The notes under the pieces are model-generated. The model was given only the letters and a program-made list of their open reading frames with translations, had not been told where the DNA came from and did no database searches. Source: Kribbella solani (lineage in GTDB: Bacteria; Actinomycetota; Actinomycetes; Propionibacteriales; Kribbellaceae). From it: a DNA stretch of 64,000 nucleotides. The DNA lies in the NCBI RefSeq assembly GCF_014205295.1, contig NZ_JACHNF010000001.1, positions 7,254,001 through 7,318,000 on the forward strand, given 5' to 3'. The position numbers were made by a program, and so were the translations under genes. Positions 62,665 through 64,000 of the stretch are shown piece after piece. Position 1 is the stretch's first letter, and every line of letters starts with the position of its first letter.

Positions 62665-63711
62665 ATGACGCTGGGGGTATCGGAGGCATCGCCGCCGGAC
62701 GAGGGCTTGCCCGCGGACGCGCTGGCCGGGACCGCCGAGGCAGGTGAGATCGAGGGCCGGTCGCTCGGCCGGATCGCCTGGACCAGGCTGCGCCGGGACA
62801 AGGTCGCGATGATCAGCGCGGTGGTGATCCTGCTGATCATCGCGATGGCAGTGTTCGCGCCGCTGATCGTGAAGCTGAACGGGTTCCCGCCGGACCAGTT
62901 CAACAAGCTCGACGCGAACGGGAACCCGCTGCTGAACACCCGCGACGGCGGCATCCCGATCGGCGGGCTGTGGGGCAGCGGCACCAGCTCGCAGCACTGG
63001 CTCGGCGTCGAGCCGCAGAACGGCCGGGACGTGTTCTCGCGGCTCGTCTACGGCACCCGCGTCTCGCTGCTGGTGGCACTCGGCGGCACCATCATCGCGG
63101 TCGTTCTCGGCACCGTGATCGGGATGGTGTCCGGCTACTTCGGCGGCTGGGTGGACACGCTGCTCAGCCGGCTGATGGACATCATGCTCAGCTTCCCGTC
63201 GCTGCTGTTCGTGATGGCGCTGACCCCGGTGATTGCCTCCCGGGGCCAGGATCTGTTCGGGATCCCGGACGACAACACGCTGCGGATGGGCGTACTGATG
63301 TTCGTCCTCGGCTTCTTCGGCTGGGCGTACCTGGCCCGGATCGTCCGCGGTCAGACGCTGTCGTTGCGCGAGCGGGAGTTCGTCGAGGCGGCCAGGTCGC
63401 TCGGCGCCGGCCCGGGGTACGTGATCTTCCGGCAGTTGCTGCCGAACCTGCTGCCGACGCTGCTGGTGTACACCACGCTGCTGATCCCGAGCTACATCAC
63501 CGCGGAGGCCGCGCTGTCGTTCCTCGGTGTCGGGATCAAGGAACCGACGTCGTCGTGGGGGCGGATGATCGCCGACGCGTCGGACTGGATCGAGAGCAAC
63601 CCGCTGTACCTGTTCTTCCCGGGGCTGGCGCTGTTCATCACGGTGCTCGCGTTCAACCTGCTCGGGGACTCGGTCCGCGATGCTCTCGATCCGCGCGCCG
63701 GAAGGAGCTGA
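62665..63711 (+). CDS. ABC importer permease, DppC/OppC type
   Basis: 348 residues. N-terminal OppC_N segment (RIAWTRLRRDKVAMISAVVILLIIAMAVFAPLI), then six-span BPD_transp_1 core with the EAA-loop EFVEAARSLGAGPGYVIFRQLLPNLLP and the C-terminal LSFLGVGIKEPTSSWGRMIADAS. Dpp/Opp/nickel-peptide type. Permease order is C before B, the reverse of the common dppBC order. The 169-base gap upstream (62496-62664) shows nothing more than a likely promoter. Confidence 0.9.
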   Translation: MTLGVSEASPPDEGLPADALAGTAEAGEIEGRSLGRIAWTRLRRDKVAMISAVVILLIIAMAVFAPLIVKLNGFPPDQFNKLDANGNPLLNTRDGGIPIGGLWGSGTSSQHWLGVEPQNGRDVFSRLVYGTRVSLLVALGGTIIAVVLGTVIGMVSGYFGGWVDTLLSRLMDIMLSFPSLLFVMALTPVIASRGQDLFGIPDDNTLRMGVLMFVLGFFGWAYLARIVRGQTLSLREREFVEAARSLGAGPGYVIFRQLLPNLLPTLLVYTTLLIPSYITAEAALSFLGVGIKEPTSSWGRMIADASDWIESNPLYLFFPGLALFITVLAFNLLGDSVRDALDPRAGRS

Positions 63712-63714
63712 CCG

Positions 63715-64000
63715 GTGGGCCGCTTCCTGATCCGCCGGCTGCTGCAGGCGGCGTTCGTGCTGGTGGTGATCAGCGCGATCACGTTCTTCCTGTTCTGGGC
63801 GACGCCGGCGAACCCCGCGCTGCTGATCTGCGGCAAGAACTGCAACACCGAGACGGTCGCCCAGGTGAACGCGACGTACGGCTTCGACGATCCGCTGGTC
63901 GTGCAGTACGGCCACTACATGCAGGGCCTGGTCAGTCCGGGCGGGCGGACGATCGGCTCCGAGGGCAACGAGCGCCACTGCGCGTGGCCGTGTTTCGGGG
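63715..64000 (+). CDS. ABC importer permease, DppB/OppB type (partial)
   Basis: First 95 codons, running off the right edge. MGRFLIRRLLQAAFVLVVISAITFFLFWATP is the typical N-terminus of DppB/OppB permeases, followed by an extracytoplasmic segment with YGFDDPLVVQYGHYMQGL. GTG 63715 with GGAG 8 bases before it, 3 bases after the previous stop. Pairs with the preceding permease to form the channel. Confidence 0.88.
   Translation, partial: MGRFLIRRLLQAAFVLVVISAITFFLFWATPANPALLICGKNCNTETVAQVNATYGFDDPLVVQYGHYMQGLVSPGGRTIGSEGNERHCAWPCFG

Noticed and set aside
62506-63978. 490-codon open frame on the minus strand
   Set aside because: Runs opposite to two well-formed permease genes; no domain visible.
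1-64000. CRISPR arrays, tRNA or rRNA genes, transposases, integrases
   Set aside because: None seen on reading both strands; regularly spaced 20-40-base repeats are absent and no recombinase motif was found. A tRNA search program was not available.

Overview
The window comes from the chromosome of a high-GC actinobacterium. GTG starts and leaderless or weak-SD starts are common, and stop/start overlaps (ATGA, TGATG) are frequent. The set of genes (glpX beside a DUF4245 gene and a fumarase, xseAB, ispH, ychF, and an Sdh1-type succinate dehydrogenase with one large membrane anchor) is typical of Actinomycetota. The general look suggests Propionibacteriales, perhaps Kribbella-like, but that is a guess from style, not a proof.

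Layout. 1-5.7 kb: the end of a lytic transglycosylase-like gene, a spermidine synthase-like protein, fumC overlapping a DUF402 gene, and a second, unrelated class I Fe-S fumarase facing them, then a DUF1707 protein. 5.7-13.1 kb: two related small membrane proteins (plus a C-terminal remnant of a third copy), an ABC ATPase, leuA with a recognisable leucine leader peptide/attenuator, a FadR-type regulator, and a glpX-pfkB-membrane protein operon facing a DUF4245 gene. 13.3-22.7 kb: a MobA-like protein, an SMR exporter/flavodoxin pair with its TetR regulator, xseAB, a TetR/RibD-like pair, ispH, a SigE-family sigma factor with a probable anti-sigma-like partner, an HxlR/oxidoreductase pair and an ArsR/SRPBCC pair. 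22.7-28.2 kb: secreted GH64 glucanase, rmuC, a polysaccharide deacetylase, DUF817, ychF.

28.2-35.3 kb is the main accessory block, all on the minus strand. It holds a three-gene, translationally coupled operon ending in a 952-residue TPR-CHAT (caspase-like) protein with an intact His/Cys dyad, preceded by two proteins I cannot assign. Next to it lies an AAA ATPase of the RloA/OLD-like kind followed by a severely truncated RloB gene. I read this as a small defence islet: a candidate uncharacterised CHAT system beside a decayed RloAB cassette.

35.4-43 kb: two small proteins sharing a beta-rich module, a WYL regulator with a proline-rich tandem-repeat insert, then a TetR/FAD-monooxygenase cassette flanked by ~120-bp direct repeats (about 91% identical over aligned bases) that duplicate the promoter region between the WYL gene and a three-gene ABC-2 exporter operon. 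42-57 kb: aminoglycoside phosphotransferase-like protein, LysE exporter, DUF5302 protein with a strong terminator, a methyltransferase divergent from a LAL/LuxR regulator and a P450, a DedA protein, a second deacetylase-like lipoprotein, a GNAT-like protein, a BNR-repeat secreted protein, phhB, an MFS transporter and a UbiB-like kinase. 57.4-61.3 kb: sdhB, sdhA, sdhC and a small upstream gene, with a ~80-bp element present twice at the gene junctions. 61.4-64 kb: a CxxC-containing unknown protein, a Nudix hydrolase and two permease genes of a Dpp/Opp-type peptide/nickel ABC importer, the second running off the end.

No tRNA, rRNA, CRISPR array, transposase or integrase was seen, and no gene-free stretch exceeds 300 bases.
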